DNA of 64,000 nucleotides, from NCBI RefSeq assembly GCF_004336805.1, contig NZ_SJXM01000001.1, forward strand, positions 124,001 through 188,000, given 5' to 3'. Under the pieces are notes generated by a model. It was given only the letters and a program-made list of their open reading frames with translations. It did not search any database and was not told the DNA's origin. A program made the position numbers and the translations under genes. This DNA comes from Aeromicrobium sp. IC_218 (GTDB taxonomy: Bacteria; Actinomycetota; Actinomycetes; Propionibacteriales; Nocardioidaceae). Below, piece by piece: positions 19,297 through 28,393 of this stretch. The stretch's first letter is position 1. Every line of letters starts with the position of its first letter.

Positions 19297-20031
19297 TCAG
19301 GTGCGGCGGTGGACGCTGGCGCGCTTGGTCTCGTCGATGGCCTGGGCGTAGGAGTTGACCAGCGCCTGGATGGTCAGCGGCTTGAACCGCTCGACGATGG
19401 CGCGGATCTGCGCCGGCGACTCGTGCGACTCCTTCAGGTGTGGCCAGACGTGGACGCGGAAGACCTCGTCGATCTCGTGGGCCATCGCGCGCCCGTGCTC
19501 GGCGAACACGCGCCGGGCGGCGTCCGCGGCCTCGATCGGCAGGCCGATGTCGATGAGCGAGACGCCCAGGCCCAGGTGCGCCGTCGCGACCTCGAAGACG
19601 TCCTCGGTGGGGGTGGGGTCGACGACGCCGAGCGCGACGAGCAGCTCGAGGTCGGCGTCGCTCAGCGCGCGCCCGGCCCGCTGCTCGAGCTCGGCCCGGG
19701 GCAGCGTCTCGGGCTTGGTCGGGGTCCAGGGGGCGAGCAGGGTGCGCTGCAGCGCGACCCGCTCGGGGCTCGCGTCGCCGGGAAGGTTCTCGAGATAGCC
19801 CTCGATCGCCGCCAGGGTGAAGCCGTGGGCCTGCAGCTCGCGGACGAGCTCCAGCCGCACCAGGTGGTCGGGGCCGTAGTAGCCGTTGCGGCCCTCACGG
19901 CGCGGCGGCGGGATGAGCCCGCGCCCGGCGTAGAAGCGCACCGTGCGCACGCTCATGCCGACCCGGCTGGCCAGCTGCTCGATGCTGAGGGTGTCGGCCG
20001 ACTCGGGAGTCTCCGTGGGTGCGGCGCTCAT
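19297..20031 (-). CDS. MerR family transcriptional regulator next to beta-oxidation genes
   Basis: 244 residues. The N-terminal MerR winged helix is clear (LSIEQLASRVGMSVRTVRFYAGRGLIPPPRR, NGYYGPDHLVRLELVRELQAHGFTLAAIEGYLENL). A long helical C-terminal domain of unknown ligand follows. The gene is divergent from the thiolase-FadB operon, which suggests control of fatty-acid degradation. TATCCT (20038-20043) sits 6 nt upstream of ATG 20031 and there is no ribosome site, so it is probably leaderless. Confidence 0.9.
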   Translation of the reverse strand: MSAAPTETPESADTLSIEQLASRVGMSVRTVRFYAGRGLIPPPRREGRNGYYGPDHLVRLELVRELQAHGFTLAAIEGYLENLPGDASPERVALQRTLLAPWTPTKPETLPRAELEQRAGRALSDADLELLVALGVVDPTPTEDVFEVATAHLGLGVSLIDIGLPIEAADAARRVFAEHGRAMAHEIDEVFRVHVWPHLKESHESPAQIRAIVERFKPLTIQALVNSYAQAIDETKRASVHRRT

Positions 20032-20123
20032 GGGGGAAGGATAGGTCGCGGCGTGCGCGCGACGGTCGCCACCGGCCACCGCGATGATGATGTGGGTCAC
20101 GTCACCGGGGCGCCCTACCGTTC

Positions 20124-20172
20124 TGACAGTTCTGGTGTCACAATGACCGGAGCGCAGTAAGCAAGCGCTTAC
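20124..20172. promoter_or_regulatory. Two palindromic sites between merR and the thiolase operon
   Basis: TGACA-N7-TGTCA (20124-20140) matches the site at 10146-10162 upstream of the acyl-CoA dehydrogenase. GTAAGC-AAGC-GCTTAC (20157-20172) is a second, perfect 6-4-6 dyad containing the 8-base palindrome AAGCGCTT. The second has the look of TetR-type operators found before actinobacterial acyl-CoA genes. Both could act on either divergent gene. Confidence 0.55.
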
Positions 20173-20205
20173 ATGCATGGACATTCCGCTGGGAGGACCC
20201 ACCCC

Positions 20206-21420
<1,215 letters not shown>

Positions 21421-21457
21421 TCCGCGGACCCCTCTCACCTCAGGAGACCCCACCGAC

Positions 21458-23653
21458 ATGACCACCACCACCGAGGCCGTCCGCTACGAGAAGGACGGCG
21501 CGATCGCCACGCTCGTGCTCGACGACCCGAGCCAGAGCGCCAACACGATGAACCAGGCGTACGTCGAGTCCATGGAGAAGGCCGTCGACGCCCTCGCCGC
21601 GGACATCGCCGCCGACGCCGACTCGATCCAGGGCGTCGTCATCACCTCGGCGAAGAAGACCTTCTTCGCCGGTGGCGACCTCAAGCTCATGACGCAGGCG
21701 ACCAAGGACGACGCCCCGGCGCTGTTCGACAACGTCGAGCGCATCAAGGCCACGCTGCGCAAGCTCGAGACGATCGGCAAGCCCGTCGTCGCGGCCATCA
21801 ACGGCGCCGCCCTCGGCGGCGGCCTGGAGATCGCGCTCGCGGCCCACCACCGCGTCGCGGTCGACGGTCGCTACGAGATCGGCCTGCCCGAGGTCACCCT
21901 CGGCCTGCTGCCCGGCGGCGGCGGCGTCACCCGCACCGTCCGCATGTTCGGCATCCAGGACGCGCTGCTCAACGTCCTGCTGCAGGGCCCGCGCATGAAG
22001 CCGGCCAAGGCGCTCAAGGTCGGCCTCGTCGACGAGCTCGTCGAGTCCGCCGACCAGCTGGTCCCGGCCGCCAAGGCCTGGATCGAGGCGAACGCCGGCG
22101 ACGCCGACGCCGCGTCGCAGCCGTGGGACCGCAAGGGCTACAAGATGCCCGGCGGCACCCCGAAGACCCCCGCGCTGGCCGCGAACCTGCCCGCCCTGCC
22201 CGCGATGCTGCGCAAGCAGCTCAAGGGCGCGGACATGAAGGCGCCGAAGGCCATCCTGTCGGCCGTCGTCGAGGGCGCGGCCGTCGACTTCGACACCGCC
22301 AGCCGCATCGAGTCGCGCTACCTGGTCGAGCTGCTGGTCGGCCAGCAGTTCAAGAACATGACCCAGGCGTTCTTCTTCGACCTCAACGCCATCAACGCCG
22401 GCGGCTCGCGTCCCGAGGGTGTCGAGAAGCGCAAGGTCGAGAAGGTCGCGGTCATCGGCGCCGGCATGATGGGCGCGGGCATCGCGTACGTCTCGGCCCA
22501 GGCCGGCATCGAGGTCGTCCTCAAGGACGTCAAGATCGAGGCCGCCGAGAAGGGCAAGAACTACAGCGAGAAGCTGCTCGACAAGGCGCTCGAGCGCGGC
22601 CGCATCACGCAGGAGAAGCGTGACGAGGTGCTGGGCCGCATCACGCCCACCGCCGACTACGCCGACCTGGCGGGCTGCGACCTCGTCGTCGAGGCCGTCT
22701 TCGAGTCCATCGACCTCAAGAAGTCGGTCTTCGGCGAGCTCGAGCCGATCGTGAAGTCGGACGCCCTGCTGGGCTCCAACACGTCCACCCTGCCGATCAC
22801 CAAGCTGGCCGAGGGCGTCACGCGTCCCGAGGACTTCATCGGCATCCACTTCTTCAGCCCGGTCGACAAGATGATGCTCGTCGAGATCATCGCCGGCGAG
22901 AAGACGTCGGACGAGGCCCTGGCCCGCGCGATCGACTACACGCAGCAGATCAAGAAGATCCCGATCGTCGTCAACGACAGCCAGGGCTTCTTCACCAGCC
23001 GCGTCATCGGCACCTTCGTCAACGAGGGCATCGCGATGCTGACCGAGGGCGTGCACCCGGTCCGCATCGAGCGCGCCACGACGCAGGCGGGCTTCCCGGC
23101 CCCGGTGCTGCAGCTGTCCGACGAGCTGAACCTCGAGCTCATGGTGAAGATCCGCAAGGAGTCCATCGCCGCGGTCGAGGCGGCCGGTGGCACCTGGGAC
23201 GCGTCCCCCGCCGAGCAGGTCATCGACTACATGATCGAGCAGGGCCGCTCGGGCAAGCTCAAGGGCGCCGGCTTCTACGAGTACGCCGACGGCAAGCGCA
23301 CCGGCCTGTGGGCGGGCCTGACCGAGAAGTACCCGACGGCCGAGACCCAGCCCTCGCTGGTCGACATGAAGGAGCGCCTGACGTTCATCATGGCGCTGGA
23401 GACGGTGAAGTGCTTCGAGGAGGGCGTGCTCCGCACGACCGCCGACGCCAACATCGGCTCGATCTTCGGCATCGGCTTCCCGGCGCTGCACGGTGGCGTG
23501 ATCCAGCACATCAACGGCTACGAGGCGGCCGACGGCAGCATCGGCGTGCAGGCGTTCGTCGAGCGCGCGCAGGAGCTGGCCAAGACGTACGGCGAGCGCT
23601 TCAACCCGCCGGCGCTGCTGCTGGAGAAGGCCGCGAAGAACGAGAAGTTCTGA
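21458..23653 (+). CDS. FadB-type enoyl-CoA hydratase / 3-hydroxyacyl-CoA dehydrogenase
   Basis: 731 residues. An N-terminal crotonase domain (about 1-290) has GGGLEIALAAHHRVA and a glycine-rich IGLPEVTLGLLPGGGG segment. A Rossmann domain starts near residue 330 (VAVIGAGMMGAGIAYVSAQAG), and the dehydrogenase catalytic region contains FIGIHFFSPVDKMMLVEII. Two C-terminal dehydrogenase domains follow. It hydrates enoyl-CoA and oxidises the 3-hydroxy product with NAD+, feeding the thiolase encoded just upstream. Start ATG 21458 follows CAGGAGA. Confidence 0.96.
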   Translation: MTTTTEAVRYEKDGAIATLVLDDPSQSANTMNQAYVESMEKAVDALAADIAADADSIQGVVITSAKKTFFAGGDLKLMTQATKDDAPALFDNVERIKATLRKLETIGKPVVAAINGAALGGGLEIALAAHHRVAVDGRYEIGLPEVTLGLLPGGGGVTRTVRMFGIQDALLNVLLQGPRMKPAKALKVGLVDELVESADQLVPAAKAWIEANAGDADAASQPWDRKGYKMPGGTPKTPALAANLPALPAMLRKQLKGADMKAPKAILSAVVEGAAVDFDTASRIESRYLVELLVGQQFKNMTQAFFFDLNAINAGGSRPEGVEKRKVEKVAVIGAGMMGAGIAYVSAQAGIEVVLKDVKIEAAEKGKNYSEKLLDKALERGRITQEKRDEVLGRITPTADYADLAGCDLVVEAVFESIDLKKSVFGELEPIVKSDALLGSNTSTLPITKLAEGVTRPEDFIGIHFFSPVDKMMLVEIIAGEKTSDEALARAIDYTQQIKKIPIVVNDSQGFFTSRVIGTFVNEGIAMLTEGVHPVRIERATTQAGFPAPVLQLSDELNLELMVKIRKESIAAVEAAGGTWDASPAEQVIDYMIEQGRSGKLKGAGFYEYADGKRTGLWAGLTEKYPTAETQPSLVDMKERLTFIMALETVKCFEEGVLRTTADANIGSIFGIGFPALHGGVIQHINGYEAADGSIGVQAFVERAQELAKTYGERFNPPALLLEKAAKNEKF

Positions 23654-23669
23654 GTCGCGCCTGACCTGG

Positions 23670-23704
23670 GCGAGGCCCGCCGGACGTCGTCCGGCGGGCC
23701 TCGC
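23670..23704. terminator. Strong bidirectional hairpin terminator
   Basis: A perfect 16-base-pair stem (23670-23685 with 23689-23704) with a 3-nt loop lies between the convergent FadB-like and DUF1905 genes. There is no T tract, as is common at this G+C. Confidence 0.85.
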
Positions 23705-23717
23705 CGCGTCCGGGGCG

Positions 23718-23990
23718 CTAGCGGACGGTGACGGTGACGTCGACCGGGTCGCCGACGTCCTTGCCGAGCGCCTTGCGCACCTTCGCGCTCAGCGACACCA
23801 TGTGGCCGCCCGAGCCGGTCGGCATCGCCCCGACGTCCTCGAGCCGGACGTCGTCGACGACGGCGTCGACCCGCACCGTGCGGCCGGTGCCGAACAGCTC
23901 GGCCGAGCCCGGGATCTCCACGCAGCTCCAGGTGTCGCCCTTGACCTCGACGCCGATGGTCGTGCGGAAGGTCAGCTCCGGTGCACTCAT
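23718..23990 (-). CDS. DUF1905 domain protein
   Basis: 90 residues matching the DUF1905 beta-barrel pattern: FRTTIGVEVKGDTWSCVEIPGSAELFG, VRVDAVVDDVRLEDVGAMPTGSGGHMVSLSAKVRKALGKDVGDPVDVTV. The function is unknown. It is a single-gene unit, convergent with the beta-oxidation operon and divergent from the iron transporter. Confidence 0.85.
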   Translation of the reverse strand: MSAPELTFRTTIGVEVKGDTWSCVEIPGSAELFGTGRTVRVDAVVDDVRLEDVGAMPTGSGGHMVSLSAKVRKALGKDVGDPVDVTVTVR

Positions 23991-24038
23991 GGGCGCAGCC
24001 TAGGGCCGGTGACGAGCGGTGCGGGTCACACTCGCTGC

Positions 24039-24057
24039 TTCGGTTAGCCGACCCTAA
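24039..24057. promoter_or_regulatory. IdeR/DtxR iron box
   Basis: TTCGGTTAGCCGACCCTAA matches 15 of 19 positions of the iron-box consensus TTAGGTTAGGCTAACCTAA. It lies about 45 bases upstream of the FecCD-type permease start. This predicts Fe2+-dependent repression of the importer. Confidence 0.75.
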
Positions 24058-24101
24058 GTTACGCTGAGTGGGCTCCACCCGTCCGACCGAGAGTCCCGCC
24101 C

Positions 24102-25175
24102 GTGTCCCGTACCGCCGTGCCGTCCCGTGCCGGGAGCTCCGCGACCGGACCGGTGGAGACCGCGCCCCGGCACCGCAGCGCGCCGCTGCTCGTCGCCGGG
24201 CTGGTCGTGGTGGTGCTCGGGCTCCTCGTGGTCTGCGTCATGAGCCTGGCGCTCGGCAGCCGCGACATCGACCTGGCGCTGGTCAGGGACGTCTTCCTCG
24301 GCGGCGACGCGGCCGCGGCCGACAAGGCGACGCTGCTGGAGATGCGGGTGCCCCGCACCGCGCTCGGCCTGGCCGTCGGTGCCGCGCTCGGGCTGAGCGG
24401 CGCGCTGCTGCAGGGCGTGACGCGCAACCCGCTCGCCGATCCCGGGATCATGGGCATCAACGCCGGCGCGGCCGCGTTCGTCGTGCTCGGCGTCATGGTG
24501 CTCGGCATCGGTGCCCCCGCCCAGACGGTGTGGCTCGGCATGGCCGGCGCGGCGCTGGCGACCTTCGCCGTCTACGGCGTGGCCTCGTTCGGCCGCGAGG
24601 GCGCGACGCCGGTGAAGCTCGCCCTCGCCGGTGCCGCCGTCACCGCGCTGCTGAGCTCGCTGACGTCCGCGATCGTGCTGACCAACGTCGAGGCGCTCAA
24701 CACGCTGCGTTTCTGGCAGGTGGGTGCGCTGGCCGGGCGGTACGCCTCGGTCTTCTGGCAGACCGTGCCGTTCATCGTCGTCGGCGTCGTCGTGGCCCTC
24801 GGGGCCGGACGTGCGCTGAACGGCCTCGCGCTCGGTGACGACGTCGCCCGCGCCCTCGGCCAGCGCATCGTGCTGACCCGCTCGGTCGTGTTCGTCGCGG
24901 TCGCCGTGCTGTGCGGCGCCGCCGTGGCCGCCTGCGGACCGATCACCTTCGTCGGGCTCATCGTCCCGCACGTCGCCCGGATGATCTGCGGCCCCGACTA
25001 CCGCTGGATCCTGGCCTACTCGGTCTTCCTCGCCCCGCTCGTGCTGCTGGCCGCCGACATCGCCGGCCGCCTGGTGCTCGACCGCGGCGAGCTGCAGGTC
25101 GGCGTCGTGCTCGGCGTCGTCGGCGCGCCGGTGTTCGTCGCGCTCGTCCGCTACCGGGACGCGGTGCGGCTGTGA
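24102..25175 (+). CDS. Siderophore/iron ABC transporter permease (FecCD family), first subunit
   Basis: 357 residues from GTG 24102 with about nine transmembrane helices. FecCD hallmarks are RVPRTALGLAVGAALGLSGALLQGVTRNPLADPGIMGINAGAA and, late, GPITFVGLIVPHVARMI. It forms a heterodimeric channel with the next gene product, overlapping it by 4 bases (GTGA). The iron box at 24039-24057 indicates ferric-siderophore rather than B12 transport. Confidence 0.93.
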   Translation: MSRTAVPSRAGSSATGPVETAPRHRSAPLLVAGLVVVVLGLLVVCVMSLALGSRDIDLALVRDVFLGGDAAAADKATLLEMRVPRTALGLAVGAALGLSGALLQGVTRNPLADPGIMGINAGAAAFVVLGVMVLGIGAPAQTVWLGMAGAALATFAVYGVASFGREGATPVKLALAGAAVTALLSSLTSAIVLTNVEALNTLRFWQVGALAGRYASVFWQTVPFIVVGVVVALGAGRALNGLALGDDVARALGQRIVLTRSVVFVAVAVLCGAAVAACGPITFVGLIVPHVARMICGPDYRWILAYSVFLAPLVLLAADIAGRLVLDRGELQVGVVLGVVGAPVFVALVRYRDAVRL

Positions 25176-26239
25176 ACGCCCTCGAGGTCGTCCAGCCGCC
25201 CGCGGCCGTCCACGTGGACGCCGTCGGCAGCGTCCGGCGGGCCCGCCGGCGCCGCGGCACCGTCGTGACGGGCGCCCTGGCGGCGGTCGCCGCCGCCCTG
25301 TTCGTGCTGACGATGGTCGTCGGCGACTACGCGATCGGTCCGCTCCAGGTCGTGGCCTCGCTGCTCGGGCTCGGCGACGACCCCGGCGCCGACTTCGTGG
25401 TGCGCGACCTGCGCCTGCCGGTCGCGGCGGCGGCGCTCGGCACCGGGCTCGCGCTCGGCGTCGCCGGCTCGATCTTCCAGCGGCTGCTGGGCAACCCGCT
25501 CGCGTCGCCGGACTTCGTCGGCGTCTCGTCCGGTGCCAGCCTGTTCGCCGTCTCGATGATCCTGCTCGGCGGTGGGGCGGGGCTCGCGGTGTCGGCGTCC
25601 GCGCTCGTGGGCGCGGTGGTGACCGCCGTGGTCGTCTACGTGCTGGCCTTCCGCGGTGCGGTGAGCGGCTACCGGTTCATCCTCATCGGCATCGGCGTGC
25701 AGCAGCTGTGCACGTCGCTCATCAGCTACGTGGTCGCCCGTGCCGACGTGTTCGAGGCCCGCGAGGCCATGACCTGGCTGGTCGGTTCGGTCGGCCGGGC
25801 CGGCGACGCCGAGCTCGCCGTCCTGTGGGTGGCGCTCGTCGTGCTGCTGCCCCTGGCGCTCGTCCTCTCGCGGTCGCTGGCCACGCTCGAGCTCGGCGAC
25901 GACGCGGCCAAGGCGCTCGGCGTCCGGGTCGAGCGCTCGCGCCTCGTGCTGCTCGCCGTCTCGGTCGCGCTGACCGCCGTGGCCGTGGCGGTCACCGGGC
26001 CGCTGCTGTTCGTGGCGCTCGTCGCCGGTCCCATCGCCCACCGGCTGCTCGGCCCGGCCTCGTCCGGCGGCCTGCTCGCGGCCGGCGCGGTCGGCGCGAT
26101 CGTGCTGCTGTCGGCCGACCTCGTCGCCCAGAACCTGCTGCCGACCCCGCTGCCGGCGGGTGTCGTGACCGGACTGCTGGGCGCCCCCTACCTCATCTGG
26201 CTGCTGGCCAGCGTCAACCGGGAAGGACGGGGCGGATGA
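25172..26239 (+). CDS. Siderophore/iron ABC transporter permease (FecCD family), second subunit
   Basis: 355 residues from GTG 25172. It has the same fold as its neighbour: RLPVAAAALGTGLALGVAGSIFQRLLGNPLASPDFVGVSSGAS, GYRFILIGIGVQQL, and GPLLFVALVAGPIAHRLLGP. It is distinct enough from the first subunit to be a true heterodimer partner. The start codon overlaps the upstream stop and its own stop overlaps the ATPase start. Confidence 0.93.
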   Translation: MNALEVVQPPAAVHVDAVGSVRRARRRRGTVVTGALAAVAAALFVLTMVVGDYAIGPLQVVASLLGLGDDPGADFVVRDLRLPVAAAALGTGLALGVAGSIFQRLLGNPLASPDFVGVSSGASLFAVSMILLGGGAGLAVSASALVGAVVTAVVVYVLAFRGAVSGYRFILIGIGVQQLCTSLISYVVARADVFEAREAMTWLVGSVGRAGDAELAVLWVALVVLLPLALVLSRSLATLELGDDAAKALGVRVERSRLVLLAVSVALTAVAVAVTGPLLFVALVAGPIAHRLLGPASSGGLLAAGAVGAIVLLSADLVAQNLLPTPLPAGVVTGLLGAPYLIWLLASVNREGRGG

Positions 26240-27078
26240 CGCGCACCCCCCACTCGCTGCGGGCCGAGGGCCTGAGCCTGGCCTACGACGACCGCACCGT
26301 CGTCGACCAGCTGGACGTCGAGCTGCCCGACGGGGCCATCACGGTCATCGTCGGCGCCAACGCCTGCGGCAAGTCCACGCTGCTGCGCGGACTCGCCCGG
26401 CTGCTCAAGCCCGCTTCCGGCCGCGTCCTGCTCGACGGCGAGTCCGTCCACGACATGGCCAGCAAGGACGTCGCCCAGGTGCTCGGCCTGCTGCCGCAGA
26501 CGCCGTTGGCCCCCGACGGCATCACCGTCGGCGACCTCGTCGGTCGCGGTCGCTACCCGCACCAGGGCTTCTTCCGCCGCTGGACGGCCGAGGACGACCG
26601 CGCCGTGGCGGCCGCGCTGGAGTCCACCGGCACCGCCGAGCTGGTCGACCGCCGCGTGCAGGACCTGTCCGGCGGCCAGCGCCAGCGGGTCTGGATCGCC
26701 ATGGCCCTGGCGCAGGAGACCGACCTGCTGCTGCTCGACGAGCCGACGACGTACCTGGACATCAACCACCAGGTCGAGCTGCTCGACCTGCTCACCGACC
26801 TGAACCGGGCCGAGGGCACGACGGTCGTCCTGGTGCTGCACGACCTGAACCTGGCCTGCCGCTACGCCGACCACATCATCGCGATGAAGGCCGGACGCAT
26901 CGTGGCCGAGGGCGCCCCGGTCGACGTCGTGGACTCCGCCCTGGTGAGCGAGGTGTTCGGCCTGCCGTGCGAGGTCGTGCCCGACCCGGTGAGCGGCACG
27001 CCCATGATCGTCCCGCGTGGGCGCCACCACGCGGGACGTCTGGTCGGTTCGGCTCCGACGGCGGTGGACGCGACGTAG
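26236..27078 (+). CDS. Siderophore/iron ABC transporter ATP-binding protein (FecE type)
   Basis: 280 residues from ATG 26236 (ATGA overlap). Walker A is GANACGKST, the Q-loop LGLLPQTP, the signature LSGGQRQR, Walker B LLLLDEPTTYLDI and the H-loop VLVLHDLNLACRYADH, all typical of FecE/FepC. No periplasmic binding-protein gene is present in the cluster, so the importer must use one encoded elsewhere. Confidence 0.95.
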   Translation: MTRTPHSLRAEGLSLAYDDRTVVDQLDVELPDGAITVIVGANACGKSTLLRGLARLLKPASGRVLLDGESVHDMASKDVAQVLGLLPQTPLAPDGITVGDLVGRGRYPHQGFFRRWTAEDDRAVAAALESTGTAELVDRRVQDLSGGQRQRVWIAMALAQETDLLLLDEPTTYLDINHQVELLDLLTDLNRAEGTTVVLVLHDLNLACRYADHIIAMKAGRIVAEGAPVDVVDSALVSEVFGLPCEVVPDPVSGTPMIVPRGRHHAGRLVGSAPTAVDAT

Positions 27079-27088
27079 AGTCGCGTCC

Positions 27089-27655
27089 GTGAACGACGCG
27101 CCCGACCTGCTCGCCCCCGGCCTCGTCGACGCCGTCTCGGTCTCGGGACGCCACACGTTCAGCAAGGCGAACGCGTTCGAGGCCCGGTTGATCGAGGGCA
27201 TCGGCGTCGAGGGCGACGCTCACGCCGGCACCACCGTCCAGCACGTCTTCGACGCCCGGCGCGATCCCACCCGGCCGAACCGGCGTCAGGTGCACCTCAT
27301 CCACGCCGAGCTGCTGGACGAGCTGGCCGTGCAGGGGTTCGACGTGAAGCCCGGCGACCTCGGCGAGAACCTCACGACCCGCGGCGTCCGCCTGCTGGAC
27401 CTGCCGGTCGGCACGCGGCTGCGGGTGGGGGACGAGGCGGTGCTCGAGCTCACGGGGCTGCGCAAGCCGTGCGTCCAGATCGAGCGCTTCCGCACCGGCC
27501 TGCTCAAGGCGGTCGTCGACCGTGACGCGTCCGGGGCCGTCACGCACAAGGCCGGCGTCATGAGCGTCGTGCTGGCCGGTGGCGTCGTGCGCCCGGGTGA
27601 CGCGGTCGTCGTCGAGCTGCCGGCGCTGCCGCACGCGCCGCTGCGCACGGTCTGA
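27089..27655 (+). CDS. MOSC domain protein
   Basis: 188 residues from GTG 27089. The MOSC core is recognisable: GVEGDAHAGTTVQH, RQVHLIHAELLDEL, GDLGENLTTRGV, the conserved Cys in LRKPCVQIERFRTGLL, and GVMSVVLAGGVVRPGDAV. MOSC proteins handle molybdenum-cofactor-bound sulfur or related N-hydroxylated substrates. This stand-alone YiiM-like form has no known partner here. TAGAGT (27076-27081) 7 nt upstream suggests its own leaderless promoter despite following the iron ABC operon by 10 bases. Confidence 0.9.
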   Translation: MNDAPDLLAPGLVDAVSVSGRHTFSKANAFEARLIEGIGVEGDAHAGTTVQHVFDARRDPTRPNRRQVHLIHAELLDELAVQGFDVKPGDLGENLTTRGVRLLDLPVGTRLRVGDEAVLELTGLRKPCVQIERFRTGLLKAVVDRDASGAVTHKAGVMSVVLAGGVVRPGDAVVVELPALPHAPLRTV

Positions 27656-27657
27656 GC

Positions 27658-28179
27658 GTGGCCCAGCCGGGAGGTGCCCGTCGGGAGCCTCGCCGACCGT
27701 GGCCGGCCCTCGCGGCGGTGGGCCTCGTCGTCGCGGTGCCGGTGCTGCTGGGCCTGAACCAGGACCGCACGGCCGAGCTCTTCCACCGCCTGCTGCCCTG
27801 GCCGCCGGTCGTGGTCGGCGTGCTCACGGCGCTGCCGGCGGCACTCGTCCTGGCCGGCACGGCGGCGGCCCTGGGGTCGGGGCGGCGGCGCTGGTCGTTG
27901 CTCGTCGTGACCGTGCCGTTCGCCCCGCTGCTGCTCCTCGGCATGCCGGGCCGCCGCAGCGGCGCCTCGGACGACCACCGCCGCGAGCTCGAGGTCGTCA
28001 CGACCCGCGGATGGGCCGACGCCGTCATGGACGGCGCCCTCGCCGGGTTCGGGACCCTCGTCGTCGTGGCCGCGGTGATGTACGTGGGCACGAGGACGCA
28101 GCGGCTCCCGGTGCGGCCGGTCTGCGCCGCGCTGGTCGCCGCCGCAACCATCGCGATGGTGCTCACGCACCGTTCCTGA
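27658..28179 (+). CDS. Hypothetical membrane protein
   Basis: 173 residues with four likely transmembrane helices (about 17-31, 46-70, 80-92 and 120-140, with a further hydrophobic C-terminus). I recognise no family. GTG 27658 starts 2 bases after the MOSC stop, so co-transcription is probable. The last codons (CGT TCC TGA) are formed by the first bases of a dispersed repeat, which suggests the repeat fixed the current C-terminus. Confidence 0.65.
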   Translation: MAQPGGARREPRRPWPALAAVGLVVAVPVLLGLNQDRTAELFHRLLPWPPVVVGVLTALPAALVLAGTAAALGSGRRRWSLLVVTVPFAPLLLLGMPGRRSGASDDHRRELEVVTTRGWADAVMDGALAGFGTLVVVAAVMYVGTRTQRLPVRPVCAALVAAATIAMVLTHRS

Positions 28180-28222
28180 GCCGATCGAGGGCGGTTCCTG
28201 AGCTTGTCGAAGGACGGTTCCT
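28171..28222. repeat. Dispersed intergenic repeat, copy 3
   Basis: CGTTCCTGAGC occurs at 28171 and GGTTCCTGAGCTTGTCGAAGG follows at 28193, with a trailing GACGGTTCCTG. This is the reverse orientation of the TTCGACAAGCTCAGG core seen elsewhere. It begins inside the last two codons of the upstream gene. Confidence 0.65.
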
Positions 28223-28294
28223 GCGCGAACGTCCGGTGGAGCTCGGACGGTACGCCGCGAGCCGAGGGAGGATCGTGGCGGGCGTGCTCGTCTG

Positions 28295-28371
28295 CCAGGC
28301 AAACCGCCAGGAACCAGGCGAACTTTCCTGGCGTTTGTCGGTCTACCTGGTCAACCAGGTAAACCGCCGGG
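28295..28371. repeat. Cluster of palindromic and direct repeats in a convergent gap
   Basis: CCAGGCAAACCGCCAGG (28295-28311) recurs as CCAGGTAAACCGCCGGG (28355-28371), with 15 of 17 bases identical. Between them is CCTGGCGTTTG in inverted orientation and the perfect 8-2-8 dyad TACCTGGTCAACCAGGTA (28344-28361). The dyad contains TGGT-N2-ACCA, the style of GntR/FadR sites, but no nearby gene needs such an operator. Confidence 0.6.
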
Positions 28372-28393
28372 CGCCGGGCGGCGGTGACCCGCT

